The notes beneath the pieces are model-generated. The model was not told the origin of the DNA. It did not search any database and worked only from the letters and a program-made list of their open reading frames with translations. Below are positions 9,263-17,331 of a stretch of 40,162 bases of DNA, piece by piece; within the stretch, counting starts at the first letter, position 1, and every line of letters starts with the position of its first letter. This stretch comes from Paracoccaceae bacterium (GTDB taxonomy: Bacteria; Pseudomonadota; Alphaproteobacteria; Rhodobacterales; Rhodobacteraceae): assembly GCA_022822495.1 (NCBI GenBank), contig JAJEBQ010000051.1:1-40162 (forward strand), in the 5' to 3' direction. Position numbers and translations under genes: made by a program.

Positions 9263-9442
9263 TGTTGTTTCCGTTGGTTGGCGACCAAAGCCGGAGCTGA
9301 TTATTTTACGATTCTACGAAGTGTTGCGGAAACGGCCCGACAATTAAGGTTGAATGTACTGAATGCTCTGGAAACAGATGCCTCCGATTTGTTAGTAAAG
9401 TTTAAACTGATGGGACTGCTACCAGACTCATACCAACTTTGA
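9263..9442 (+). pseudogene. C-terminal remnant of a transposase (IS66-like)
   Basis: A stop-free frame ending at TGA 9440-9442 reads CCFRWLATKAGADYF, then LRSVAETARQLRLNVLNALE. This resembles the extreme C-terminus of IS66-type transposases (a GGFRS-AGA-x-F block followed by I-R-S-x-x-x-T-A-R-K-x-x-x-N-x-x-x-A-L). There is no start codon, no catalytic domain and no matching upstream frame. It fills part of the gap between rpsO and the HEPN gene and marks the left edge of the accessory island. The family assignment is tentative. An overlapping 45-codon frame at 9210-9347 is not convincing. Confidence 0.4.
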
Positions 9443-9484
9443 CGACAAATTAATAACCCCCTTATTCATCAATAAGCTTGTTCG

Positions 9485-9967
9485 GTGAAGGTAATTAAAT
9501 TAATCTCCCTCAGAGACTACCTGAGTAGTTACGGCAAAAATGAAATGGTGGAGCCGCCCCAATATGTTTCATTGGTTGCAGAAATAGAAACCTATCTTGA
9601 TCTCCTGAGAGAAAATAATACAAATGTTGATAGGCTGATTGAGCTTCGTGCTGACCAGGAATGGAAAGAGGAAATTTTGGAATGGGCAAATGTAAAGTCT
9701 GAAAACGAGACAATCAGAAAATGGTTTCATGAAATCAGGAATGTAATCGTTCATCCAAAGTCAGGCCGGGATAAAAACAAAGGAAAATATTGGAGGGTTG
9801 CAAGTGATTCCTTTACAATTCAAAAAGCCTATGACCATTTGAGTGAGCTCTATCTGAAAGCCATCCTGTTTCATCTCGATAATATCAATACTGACCATAT
9901 TGATGAGTATGCAAAAGAATACATTAGAATTCGTCCTTCTTACAAACCAATAATCTATTCTGATTAA
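9485..9967 (+). CDS. small HEPN-like protein with Rx4H motif
   Basis: The product is 160 aa and not a family I can name exactly. It is all-helical with the motif EIRNVIVHP near residue 85: Arg85, a polar Asn, then His90, which is the Rx4-6H signature of HEPN ribonucleases, and the flanking hydrophobic and Pro pattern fits. HEPN proteins are common toxins or effectors in toxin-antitoxin and phage-defence systems. The start is GTG at 9485. The stop codon TAA lies inside the 4-bp target duplication of the IS5-family element that follows, so the IS landed exactly at the end of this gene without changing the protein. Before that insertion it lay only about 240 bases from the larger HEPN-like gene at 11574 on the same strand, so the two may have been one operon. 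Confidence 0.5.
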   Translation: MKVIKLISLRDYLSSYGKNEMVEPPQYVSLVAEIETYLDLLRENNTNVDRLIELRADQEWKEEILEWANVKSENETIRKWFHEIRNVIVHPKSGRDKNKGKYWRVASDSFTIQKAYDHLSELYLKAILFHLDNINTDHIDEYAKEYIRIRPSYKPIIYSD

Positions 9968-11334
9968 GGGCGCCTCTATTTATTAATTCAACCACATTTT
10001 TTTTATAAAACACCCCTCAAATCCTGGTCTTTTTGTTTGTGTTGTGATTCAATGGAAGGCAACACTCAATACAGTATTCCCTTTTTAATGCAAAACCAGA
10101 AGATCTCAGATGGACAAACGTCACGTGCTGGAAGAAGACCATCAACGCCAGGCGTTGAAGGAATTCAACAATCTACAAAGTATGAAGGAGTTGGTGGACT
10201 GGGAGCTGTTCCGACCGCTCCTTGAAGAGGTCTTTGGTCCTCCTCGCACCTGTGGTCCGGGCCGTCGTCCCTGGGATTATCTCCTTATCTTTCGTTCCCT
10301 TCTGTTGGGGGTGATGAACAGCTTGAGTGATGAACAATTGCAATACATGCTTCTTGACCGGACCTCGTTCAAGCCGTTTGCGGTCTTCACAGCAAGGATC
10401 AGGTTCCAGACCAGAAGACGCTCTGGATGTATCGCAACATGTTGAGCCCGTCGGGTCGTAGTGACGAGTTGGTTGCTTTGTTCAAGGATCCGTTGGCCGC
10501 CCATGGCTACCTTTTACCGACGGGGACGTTGGTGGATTCATCGGTTGTCCAGGTTCCCCGTCAGCGTAACAGCCGGGAAGAGAATACGACGCTTAAGAGT
10601 GGTGAGGTTCCCTCGGACTGGAAAGAGCAGCCGCACAAGTTGTGTCCAAAGGACACGGAGGCACGCTGGCTCAAGAAAAAGGGTGTGTCTCATTTTGGCG
10701 ACAAGAATCATATTGCGGTTGATCGGGCGATCAAGTTGATCACCAATTGGGAGGTGTCGCGGCACATGAGCACGACCGTCAAGTGTTTGAGGTTCTGTTG
10801 GATGCTCATCCTCCCAAGGGTCATGAGGTGTATGCGGACCGTGCGTATCGTTCGAAGGAAAGACTTTCTGGTTTGCGGAAGAAGGGGTTCACACCCCGGA
10901 TCACGTACAAGGCCAAGCGTGGCCAGCCTTTGCGTTCTCGTCAGCGGGCGTTGACCCATTCTTATTCGAAGGTACGGTGTCGTGTTGCGCATGTTTTTGG
11001 GGCGATGAGGACTGACCGGAAGGCTCGTTCTATGACCTGTTTGGGTCTCAATCGTTCTCGGGTTTGGATTGGCTTGGGCAATCTGTGTTATAACATCAAG
11101 AGGTTGTGTTATCTGGAGCGTGTTGCCGAAGCGGTCTAGGGCGCATTATGTCATGGGTGGCCAAACGAAGGGGGAGGTGTGTGTCCTGGTGTGGTCAAAG
11201 GGTGAATGGAGCGAAAAAAGGCCCTGATTTATGAAAATTTTACAAAAAGCTGTATGTCACAGGGATAGAAAATTTAGAAAAGGGACTTTTGAAAATCAGG
11301 GAATCTCAGGCAATAGTAAAAAAAAGAGGTGCCC
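9968..11334 (+). mobile_element. IS5-family insertion sequence, copy 1
   Basis: The element is about 1367 bp. The ends are imperfect inverted repeats: GGGCGCCTCTATTT at the left and, read inward on the other strand, GGGCACCTCTTTTT at the right. It is flanked by TTAA on both sides (9964-9967 and 11335-11338), a 4-bp target duplication. It shares most of its sequence with copy 2 at 23947-25299, and its last 100 bases also recur alone at 23392-23491. Confidence 0.85.
10110..11139 (+). pseudogene. IS5-family transposase, copy 1, frameshifted
   Basis: The reading frame starts MDKRHVLEEDHQRQALKEF and covers the IS5 N-terminal helix domain to about 10379. The catalytic part then continues in the -1 frame (GLHSKDQVPDQKTLW, TGTLVDSSVVQVPRQ, EVYADRAYRS, VEHVFGAMR-like block) to the stop at 11137-11139. 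Joining by a -1 step at TTT (10377-10379) gives S-F-K-P-F-C-G-L, the normal IS5 wording, and the same junction exists in copy 2. A second lesion is private to this copy: one base is missing in GTGTCGCGGCAC (about 10754-10765) compared with copy 2, which breaks the DDE domain. This copy is therefore dead. Confidence 0.88.
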
Positions 11335-11573
11335 TTAATTGAAACGGGGTATTACATGATTCAAATTGGAACCTTTTGACCCAAGCTGTAAGGAAATGGA
11401 TCTAGAAAAACCGTGTCGGTTCTGAAATCGTGGAAGGGTTGGAAAAGGTATTGAAGGAAATGAACATGTTGCTGACAGATAAATATGATCACTTGCTGGG
11501 TCCGCTCAGTTTCAATTTCTGGTAGCATTAGTCGGCACTTAAGGGTGCAAATCAAATCAGTAAACAGAAAAAT
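11335..11573. other. gap between IS5 copy 1 and second HEPN-like gene
   Basis: This is the original DNA between the two HEPN-like genes, beginning with the IS target duplication. A stop-free frame of about 38 codons (ending TAG at 11524-11526, with V-E-G-L-E-K-V-L-K-E) has no good start. I see no clear RNA or promoter, so at most it is a relic of a small gene. Confidence 0.35.
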
Positions 11574-12929
11574 TTGAAAGCAAGAAGAATGTCCGATTTT
11601 TGGCGAGAAGAATTCAAGAAATATAAAGAGAATATAATCGAGGAGATGAAGACTGAAATTTCCCAAGGTTCAATATCATTACCAGATTCATCAATTCATG
11701 GTGACTTTGGAAATATGGAGCCCCTAGTTTCAGGTCATATCAATAGTATCCGCTCTATTCTGTTATCGGCGGTCGATTGGAAGGAAGATTGGGATATTGA
11801 GTCTGATTACCTTAAATCCCGTGTAATTCGAGACACATTACTTACAAAAGACTTCCCAGATGAAATTACAGAGAAAGATTTCAAAGATGCTTTTCACAAA
11901 ATCCGTCATGAATACCGGAACAAACCTAAGAAGCAATTCCGGGTAGTATTTCCACTGTGGAACAAACCACCTTTCTTGAATGGGGTAAAAAAAATAGGGA
12001 GCATTAATTTTAACTTTTCACCTTCAGTCAAGACAGGACATAACAGGAAAATCACCCGAGAACGAAACCAGCAACAAATGGAATCTGGTTTCAAAACACA
12101 TTTTACAGAAAGTAAAATAACTGATTTGAAAAATTGTTCCTTGTGTTTTGCCCTTGTCAAGTCAAGTTTCCCTGAAGATGCTTTCGAACGTACATCGGAG
12201 GCATTGTATGAAATTCTTGGTCTGGTCAACATAGTGGTGGATAATAGAGTATCCAGAAGTTCAACTAACTCCACTGAAGGAAGATTTCCCGTTTCTAGTG
12301 TTCTCATAGGTCCACATATTACCATCCATAATAAAAACGGTTTGCTGGACTATAATGGATTTTGGTCGGAAAATTGGTCAAAAGGCCCTTCCATGCCCAA
12401 TGTGGATTTTGGAAAATGGGAAATTCAATACAGCAACCTGGCAAATCGGATGAAAAAATCTCCATGGTCCAAGGAATGCAAATTGGCTGCCAAGAAATAT
12501 TACAAGGCGTTCGCGAACCCTAACCTAGAGGAATCATTTCTTGAAGGATGGCGTCTATTTGAAATGATTGCCGGTCCAGAATTCGAAAAAATAAATAACA
12601 AAATCGAACGTGTGTCAAATATTTATCATGACCCCAAATCTCATATTTACCTAGGCAAGCACCTGCAATTACGAAGGAATCGTATTACTCATGGCCAACC
12701 AATTGAAGCAGATGATCACGAAACACTGGCTTTCCAGATGGCCCATTTTATTAAGGGGTTTCTGGTAAGGTATATACAGAATGCTCACGCATTAAAATTA
12801 AAATCAGAGGAGGAGTTTTGGGGCTTATTGGATCTTCCAATCCCTAGGAAAGAACGCTTGAAGAAAGTTGAAGAAATAAGGCGGAAACTCTTCCTTTACA
12901 AAAAGGCTGCCTTGTTCAGGCGAGACTAA
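11574..12929 (+). CDS. large HEPN/ApeA-like protein
   Basis: The product is 451 aa from TTG at 11574; ATG at 11589 (MSDFWREEF), preceded by AAGAAG, is probably the true start. The N-terminal 280 residues are not recognised. The C-terminal domain (about 300-410) is helical and contains LRRNRITHGQP, with Arg368-x4-His373. This is the HEPN ribonuclease motif in the layout of Apea-like HEPN proteins, which act as abortive phage-defence nucleases. There is no signal peptide and no membrane helix, so it is cytosolic. It lies downstream of the smaller HEPN-like gene, now separated from it by IS5 copy 1, and converges on the three-gene macro/PurA/DUF7002 operon with a 132-base gap. A defence role is inferred from the motif and setting. 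Confidence 0.5.
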   Translation: MKARRMSDFWREEFKKYKENIIEEMKTEISQGSISLPDSSIHGDFGNMEPLVSGHINSIRSILLSAVDWKEDWDIESDYLKSRVIRDTLLTKDFPDEITEKDFKDAFHKIRHEYRNKPKKQFRVVFPLWNKPPFLNGVKKIGSINFNFSPSVKTGHNRKITRERNQQQMESGFKTHFTESKITDLKNCSLCFALVKSSFPEDAFERTSEALYEILGLVNIVVDNRVSRSSTNSTEGRFPVSSVLIGPHITIHNKNGLLDYNGFWSENWSKGPSMPNVDFGKWEIQYSNLANRMKKSPWSKECKLAAKKYYKAFANPNLEESFLEGWRLFEMIAGPEFEKINNKIERVSNIYHDPKSHIYLGKHLQLRRNRITHGQPIEADDHETLAFQMAHFIKGFLVRYIQNAHALKLKSEEEFWGLLDLPIPRKERLKKVEEIRRKLFLYKKAALFRRD

Positions 12930-13061
12930 TTTTATCGTTTTGCACCGAAACTAACCTGAATGAATTATTGGCCTAGATCAAGGTTTTGCAAAATCATCTT
13001 TTTGAAGGCCCCCTAGACTTTTCATTTGGGAATTATATACAAAAGTGCCATAACCCCCTTT

Positions 13062-13724
13062 TCAAACTCCTACCTTACTAAGGATATCGTCAGATAACCC
13101 ATGTATTCTGTCAATCACTGCTTCTTGGATTCTATCTACCCGGTCCAACACACATACCTCAGCCACAGCACTCTTTTGACCATATTTTTTTAACCTGGAG
13201 TCAAACGGATAATCCTTAAAGCTTTTGAATAATCCCATTTCCCTTTTGTGTGGAAAAGGTTTTGTACACCCGCTGTTCATACGTGAGAGACGTATATTGG
13301 GTTTCTCCAACTGGATCAACTTTTTCGTATCCACAACCAGTACATCATGTCTAACCTCTTGGTATGCACGGGCTGAAATCATTGTTTTTAGTCGTGCTTT
13401 TGTTGGCCAAAAGAATACCATTGAATTTATTAAATCGTACCACTGCCAAGGTTCTACGGTATCTGGGAGTGATCTTCTCAACCCTTCATCTGTCAGAGGT
13501 TTCTGATCCCTGATCACCGCACTTGGTCGTCCCGGACAATCAATCGTTACCCAATCCGCCCTCCTGGTCTGAGTAAGTGTTCTGATTTTATCCTCACTCT
13601 TGCCATACAAACTAAGCAAATCCTTGGTTGATAGCAATCCATTTTCCTTGATACTTGGCCAACTTCCACCCCATGCGATGTGATATAGTTCTGGATAGTA
13701 TTTCGATAATTGTTCAGGTTGCAT
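13062..13724 (-). CDS. DUF7002-like protein, possible ADP-ribosyltransferase-type toxin
   Basis: The product is 220 aa from ATG 13724. A frame extending nine codons upstream exists, but AGGAGGTGG directly before this ATG decides the start. The opening YHIAWGGSWPSIKENGLLS (residues 14-32) resembles the first strand and helix of DarT, KptA and related ADP-ribosyltransferase folds (Y-H-I, then an I-x-x-x-G-L-L-S turn). It continues with RRADWVT, VIRDQKPL, NSMVFFWP (100-107) and a RMNSGCT segment, the pattern of the DUF7002 family. Family assignment is from memory of these blocks. It overlaps the kinase-synthetase gene by one base (TAATG), so translation is coupled. A macro-domain gene two genes upstream fits an ADP-ribosylation toxin with its reversal enzyme. 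Direct evidence of transferase activity is lacking. Confidence 0.65.
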   Translation of the reverse strand: MQPEQLSKYYPELYHIAWGGSWPSIKENGLLSTKDLLSLYGKSEDKIRTLTQTRRADWVTIDCPGRPSAVIRDQKPLTDEGLRRSLPDTVEPWQWYDLINSMVFFWPTKARLKTMISARAYQEVRHDVLVVDTKKLIQLEKPNIRLSRMNSGCTKPFPHKREMGLFKSFKDYPFDSRLKKYGQKSAVAEVCVLDRVDRIQEAVIDRIHGLSDDILSKVGV

Positions 13725-15343
13725 TACCACCTCCTCCTGTCGATTACGCATTTATAGTCAAAACTGGTGCTGATTAGTGAACAGGGAACTCCCGCTACGA
13801 CTTCAATCTCGTCCACAAATTTTATTGTTTCAGTTGTAAGTTGATCGAAACGGATTGCTTTCCGATTTTTTATATCTAGGTAGTCAACAAAGGTCAAGGC
13901 CACATCCGTTGGAGTATTCAGATGGCAAGCTCGGCGTAACTGTTTCCAATCAAATTCTCCGACCCTTCGCTTAATACCTGACCTGGAACCCACTTCGTTT
14001 TTAACAAACTCTTTGATTGGAATCCCTGATCGTTCTGCCACGTCCTTCCAGGTAATCTCTTTTGAAAAGCCCCCCGAATTACCTCCAACACGAATTGGAT
14101 AGGTGCGACAGACCAAAACGATCCTGTTAACACGCCGAGGTCCAATCCCTGCTTCAGAAAGACAGCCTGACACCGTCGTGTCTCTTGATGTAACCGAAGG
14201 ATAATCACCATGAAATAAGCTTAAACCTGTACCTTGTGTGCCCTCCAGTAGAATCCTCTCACCCCTTGCATATGCCATTTCAAGACGTTCTGCTGTTGAG
14301 CCCACATATTGCTTGAGTTCACTGAATTCTTGGCTTAGATCCTTTGCAAGTTTGCATTTTCGGCTATCTCGGAATCTATTTGTAACCCGGCGCGCCGTTG
14401 CTTTACCAACTCCCTGTGCTGTAGAACCAATTTCCTGTTCAAGGTACTCCTTTTCCCATTTTAAGTCCTCCTCCAAAATCAGTAAGGACTGCTCATCTAG
14501 GATCAATCTCCTCGGTTCGACCTTACAGTTTCTGATTTCCTCAATTAAGATTTTTGGATTTATAACTGCTCCAGGTCCAATCAGTAGGTACTGACCATTT
14601 TCTTCCCTACGTGTCCCACAGGGAAGAGAAATATGGGTGAAAGGGGGTTCCTCAAAGACCTTGTGACCTGCGTTGGGGCCGCCGACTCTCATCAGTACAT
14701 TATAATCCGGGGATAGGAAATCTGCGATGTTTCCTTTTCCTTCACTCCCGTATTGGCCGCCTACCAAGACATCCACGAGGCGGTCTGAAGTACGCGAATA
14801 GAGATTGAGTCTTGAGCTTACTCTGTGGAAAACATCCTCTTCCGTATGGCGTTCTGTTTCGATAACCATGTCAGCCTTTTCAGCAAGTTGAGATACCATC
14901 CGCTCCGATACATCATTAGTAGCGTTTTCAAAAGAAAGCCCGGTATCTTTTGAGCGATTTGAACTTCCAAAACGACGCTTTTGCGTTGATCTATCAACAG
15001 ATAAATGCACATGCTTCACATACCGATGCCCAATCTCGGTCAGAATTCTTTCGATTTGCCGGGGTTTTCTGATACCCTCAAGTACTATCAGAGAATTGTC
15101 GTCGCCGCGACGTATTTGATTTGCAATTTCATTGGCTATCCAACCGAATTCAGTTGTACGGTCTAACTCGTTTCCTTTGCGTTGTAGAGACCTCCTATTA
15201 CCCTTTGCCCACGGTGCCTGATGGTTACGAATTATATCGCTTGTTTTTATCACTCGACAATTGAAAACTTGTCTAAGCTGGTCTGCTAGAGTACTTTTTC
15301 CACTTGCCAATCCGCCGCTAATAACGATTAATTTAATACTCAA
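13724..15343 (-). CDS. fusion of P-loop nucleotide kinase and short PurA/PurZ-like adenylosuccinate synthetase
   Basis: The product is 539 aa. Residues 1-185 form a P-loop kinase: Walker A GGLASGKST (10-18), a V-L-E-G strand (88-90) and an arginine-rich lid, resembling deoxynucleotide or cytidylate-type kinases. Residues 188-539 form an adenylosuccinate-synthetase-like domain with VGGQYGSEGKG (194-204), GGPNAGH (221-227), STAQGVGKATARR and LLEGTQGTGLSLFHGDYP. At about 350 residues this matches short archaeal PurA or phage PurZ, not the 430-residue bacterial enzyme. Ser200 replaces the catalytic Asp of PurA (G-D-E-G-K-G), as in PurZ, which ligates aspartate to dGMP. The start is TTG at 15343 with AAAGGG upstream, 14 bases after the macro gene; the stop overlaps the next start. 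A true housekeeping PurA is unlikely. The kinase may phosphorylate the product or supply the substrate. Confidence 0.82.
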   Translation of the reverse strand: MSIKLIVISGGLASGKSTLADQLRQVFNCRVIKTSDIIRNHQAPWAKGNRRSLQRKGNELDRTTEFGWIANEIANQIRRGDDNSLIVLEGIRKPRQIERILTEIGHRYVKHVHLSVDRSTQKRRFGSSNRSKDTGLSFENATNDVSERMVSQLAEKADMVIETERHTEEDVFHRVSSRLNLYSRTSDRLVDVLVGGQYGSEGKGNIADFLSPDYNVLMRVGGPNAGHKVFEEPPFTHISLPCGTRREENGQYLLIGPGAVINPKILIEEIRNCKVEPRRLILDEQSLLILEEDLKWEKEYLEQEIGSTAQGVGKATARRVTNRFRDSRKCKLAKDLSQEFSELKQYVGSTAERLEMAYARGERILLEGTQGTGLSLFHGDYPSVTSRDTTVSGCLSEAGIGPRRVNRIVLVCRTYPIRVGGNSGGFSKEITWKDVAERSGIPIKEFVKNEVGSRSGIKRRVGEFDWKQLRRACHLNTPTDVALTFVDYLDIKNRKAIRFDQLTTETIKFVDEIEVVAGVPCSLISTSFDYKCVIDRRRW

Positions 15344-15357
15344 TCAAAACCCTTTCA

Positions 15358-16722
15358 CTATGGAGGAAACTCTACAACTCTTACCTTGATTCCAGTTGAA
15401 ACCAGCCGTTCCCTAATCAACCCTTCTATAACTCTCCAGTTTCCTCCTGCCTGACCCGTACCAATTTTTGGCATTTGTACAATTTGAACACCAGCATCCC
15501 GAAGTCTATGGCCCGCACGCAGAAGTGCTTTATCTAGTGCCCAATATTGAATTCGTGGACTAGATGACCTTCCGTAACCCTTCTGTGAAACTAAACTTAC
15601 TATGTATCTGTTATCACTCTGGACACCCACCATATGTATGGAGCCAAGAGTGGTTTTTTCTGGATAATTGATTTTCCATGTTGCATATTCATTATAAGCA
15701 TTTGGATATTTTGACCGTAGATCTCGTGCGAATCCTTTGGGACCCCAAAACCTCGCCTTATCGTTGACAATATGCATTATTGCTACATTTTCTCCAACTG
15801 TGAAATCAGCTGCATTACCTTGACGATATTCAACCGTCCCAATATCCGGGTTTTCCGTGGCTGGACGAATAAAGCCTGCAACACGGAGATTGTGAGTTCC
15901 GGGTAGTGGTGGTAACGCTACGGCTTCGATGTGCAATTCTAGACCATCAGCTTCCCAGGTTTCAGAACCTTTTGATGTAGCTCCAATAGCAACACATTCA
16001 TCCAGTACTTTCGATCGGAAATTTCCTACTGTTCTAAAATTTGTACACTTTGACCAAAGCGACGACTCAACTTGGTAGTTAATTCGATACTCTAATGTGT
16101 GGTCGGCTTTTTGAAACCTTGTTGCTGAAAAGCAGGCAACTCTTGAGGATGCCAGCTTTACCAATCTTATTAAAATGGCCTCAGTTGATACATTGAAATC
16201 TCTCCTGAAGTGCATCAACTTTTCAATTGACATGTAATCGTTTTTTTCCTCTGGAAACGATCCGACAGGCATAGTGAGTTCCGCTGCACCTATGTTACAG
16301 AGGATCTCTAGTTGCCAGTTTGGTTCCTCCCATTTCTCACGGCCTCGATTTCTTACCTCTTCTGCACAATCTGGAAAGAAAGTATGTGCAATTTCATGGG
16401 CAATTGAAAAATTTACTCTACCTTGTGGTCTGTGTGGGTTATACTCAATTTGATAGTCGTGATTGCTCCAAAACACGCGTGCGTCTGCTAATGAAGCATT
16501 TGGCCTTACCGAGATACCCCTGATTGTAGCCAACTCTATGGGGTCAAATGGAGGACCCTGCCATCCGTTATCAACTGCATCCAGCACGGCTTTTCTAGCT
16601 TCGTTTTCCATCTTCTCGACAGGGTCGCCTCCAGCTGCAAATTCAAGTACCGATTTATTTTCCCAGTCAATCATGTCAAAAAATCTCCTACTGGTAAGTC
16701 GCTTCTCCTGTACTTTTCCCAT
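15358..16722 (-). CDS. ImmA/IrrE-type metallopeptidase fused to macro domain
   Basis: The product is 454 aa from ATG 16722. ATG 16674 (codon 17) has a much better ribosome-binding site (TAGGAGA) and may be the real start. The N-terminal half is a zinc peptidase of the ImmA/IrrE kind: HEIAH at 109-113 with a downstream E-I-L-C-N-x-x-A-A-E-L helix (138-148). The C-terminal 150 residues form a macro domain: GNAADF (301-306), IVNDKARFWGPKGFARDL (317-334), VSQKGYG (377-383) and MPKIGTGQAGGNW (416-428), closest in wording to the ADP-ribosyl-hydrolysing macro class that includes DarG. ImmA-type peptidases usually cleave a repressor or antitoxin. The gene starts the three-gene operon. TTGACC at 16763-16758 may be a -35, but the matching -10 is weak. 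Function is inferred. Confidence 0.8.
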   Translation of the reverse strand: MGKVQEKRLTSRRFFDMIDWENKSVLEFAAGGDPVEKMENEARKAVLDAVDNGWQGPPFDPIELATIRGISVRPNASLADARVFWSNHDYQIEYNPHRPQGRVNFSIAHEIAHTFFPDCAEEVRNRGREKWEEPNWQLEILCNIGAAELTMPVGSFPEEKNDYMSIEKLMHFRRDFNVSTEAILIRLVKLASSRVACFSATRFQKADHTLEYRINYQVESSLWSKCTNFRTVGNFRSKVLDECVAIGATSKGSETWEADGLELHIEAVALPPLPGTHNLRVAGFIRPATENPDIGTVEYRQGNAADFTVGENVAIMHIVNDKARFWGPKGFARDLRSKYPNAYNEYATWKINYPEKTTLGSIHMVGVQSDNRYIVSLVSQKGYGRSSSPRIQYWALDKALLRAGHRLRDAGVQIVQMPKIGTGQAGGNWRVIEGLIRERLVSTGIKVRVVEFPP

Positions 16723-16943
16723 CCCTGATTGTTAAAATGAAAAAGTATGTATATTTGGTCAAGGGTATTAGGGGGGTCTATCCGTCAAGATAAAATTTCA
16801 TCCTGCTTTTCTGCTCATACATCTTTATATGCTCTGGAATTTACTTTAACAACCAGCCATCATTTACCATAGAAGGACCTTAGTTATTAAACAGGCATTA
16901 TGTTTAAGTTTGTAATCAAGTCAAGTTTAGTACCTAACCAAGG

Positions 16944-17162
16944 CTATCGCTTTTGAACTGCCCCATTTTCAGGTAAAAGTCCAGCCAAACTAGTGCGTTT
17001 CAACGCATAATTATGATTCCATCCGCCTTTTTTAAGTCTTCCCCGAATGGATGGTGTCCTCTTATCTACGGCCAAACGAGCCAGATTGAGAGCTAACCTT
17101 CGCATAACCGCCAAGTTCTCCGGCCCCGGACCCGTGCGGTTGCGTAAATAATCTTCGTTCAT
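16944..17162 (-). pseudogene. ISAs1-family transposase, C-terminal fragment
   Basis: Reading leftward from 17162, the frame gives MNEDYLRNRTGPGPENLAVM, then RRLALNLARL, SIRGRLKKGGWNHNYAL and a stop. This is the C-terminal signature of ISAs1 (H-repeat) transposases, with the R-T-G-x-x-x-E-N-L-A block that carries the last catalytic acid. The N-terminal and catalytic parts are gone; the sequence upstream (17163-17246) is open but not ISAs1. The last 60 bases recur at 17729-17790 in a second fragment, which has an intact CAGGG terminus. Confidence 0.75.
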
Positions 17163-17331
17163 TGTTACATCGTAACTACTCAGGTAGTCACTAATATTCC
17201 TTGAAACTTTTTTGCCTAGATACCTGTTGACAGTTTCGCAACACATTCTTATTGCTAATTTCTATCGGCAAACAAAGTCGAACAGTTAAAAGTAAAAGAT
17301 ACATGACGACATCTCCGGTTGATGGATCGTG

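Noticed and set aside
12950..12985. Resemblance of AATGAATTATTGGCCT to AATGAATTGTTGGCCT near 1389 as a shared IS66 end
   Set aside because: The match is only about 16 bases with a mismatch and no further similarity, so it does not support an element boundary.
13724..15343. Calling this gene the housekeeping purA
   Set aside because: It is fused to a kinase, the ligase domain is about 80 residues shorter than bacterial PurA, and the catalytic Asp is Ser; its setting is an accessory island.
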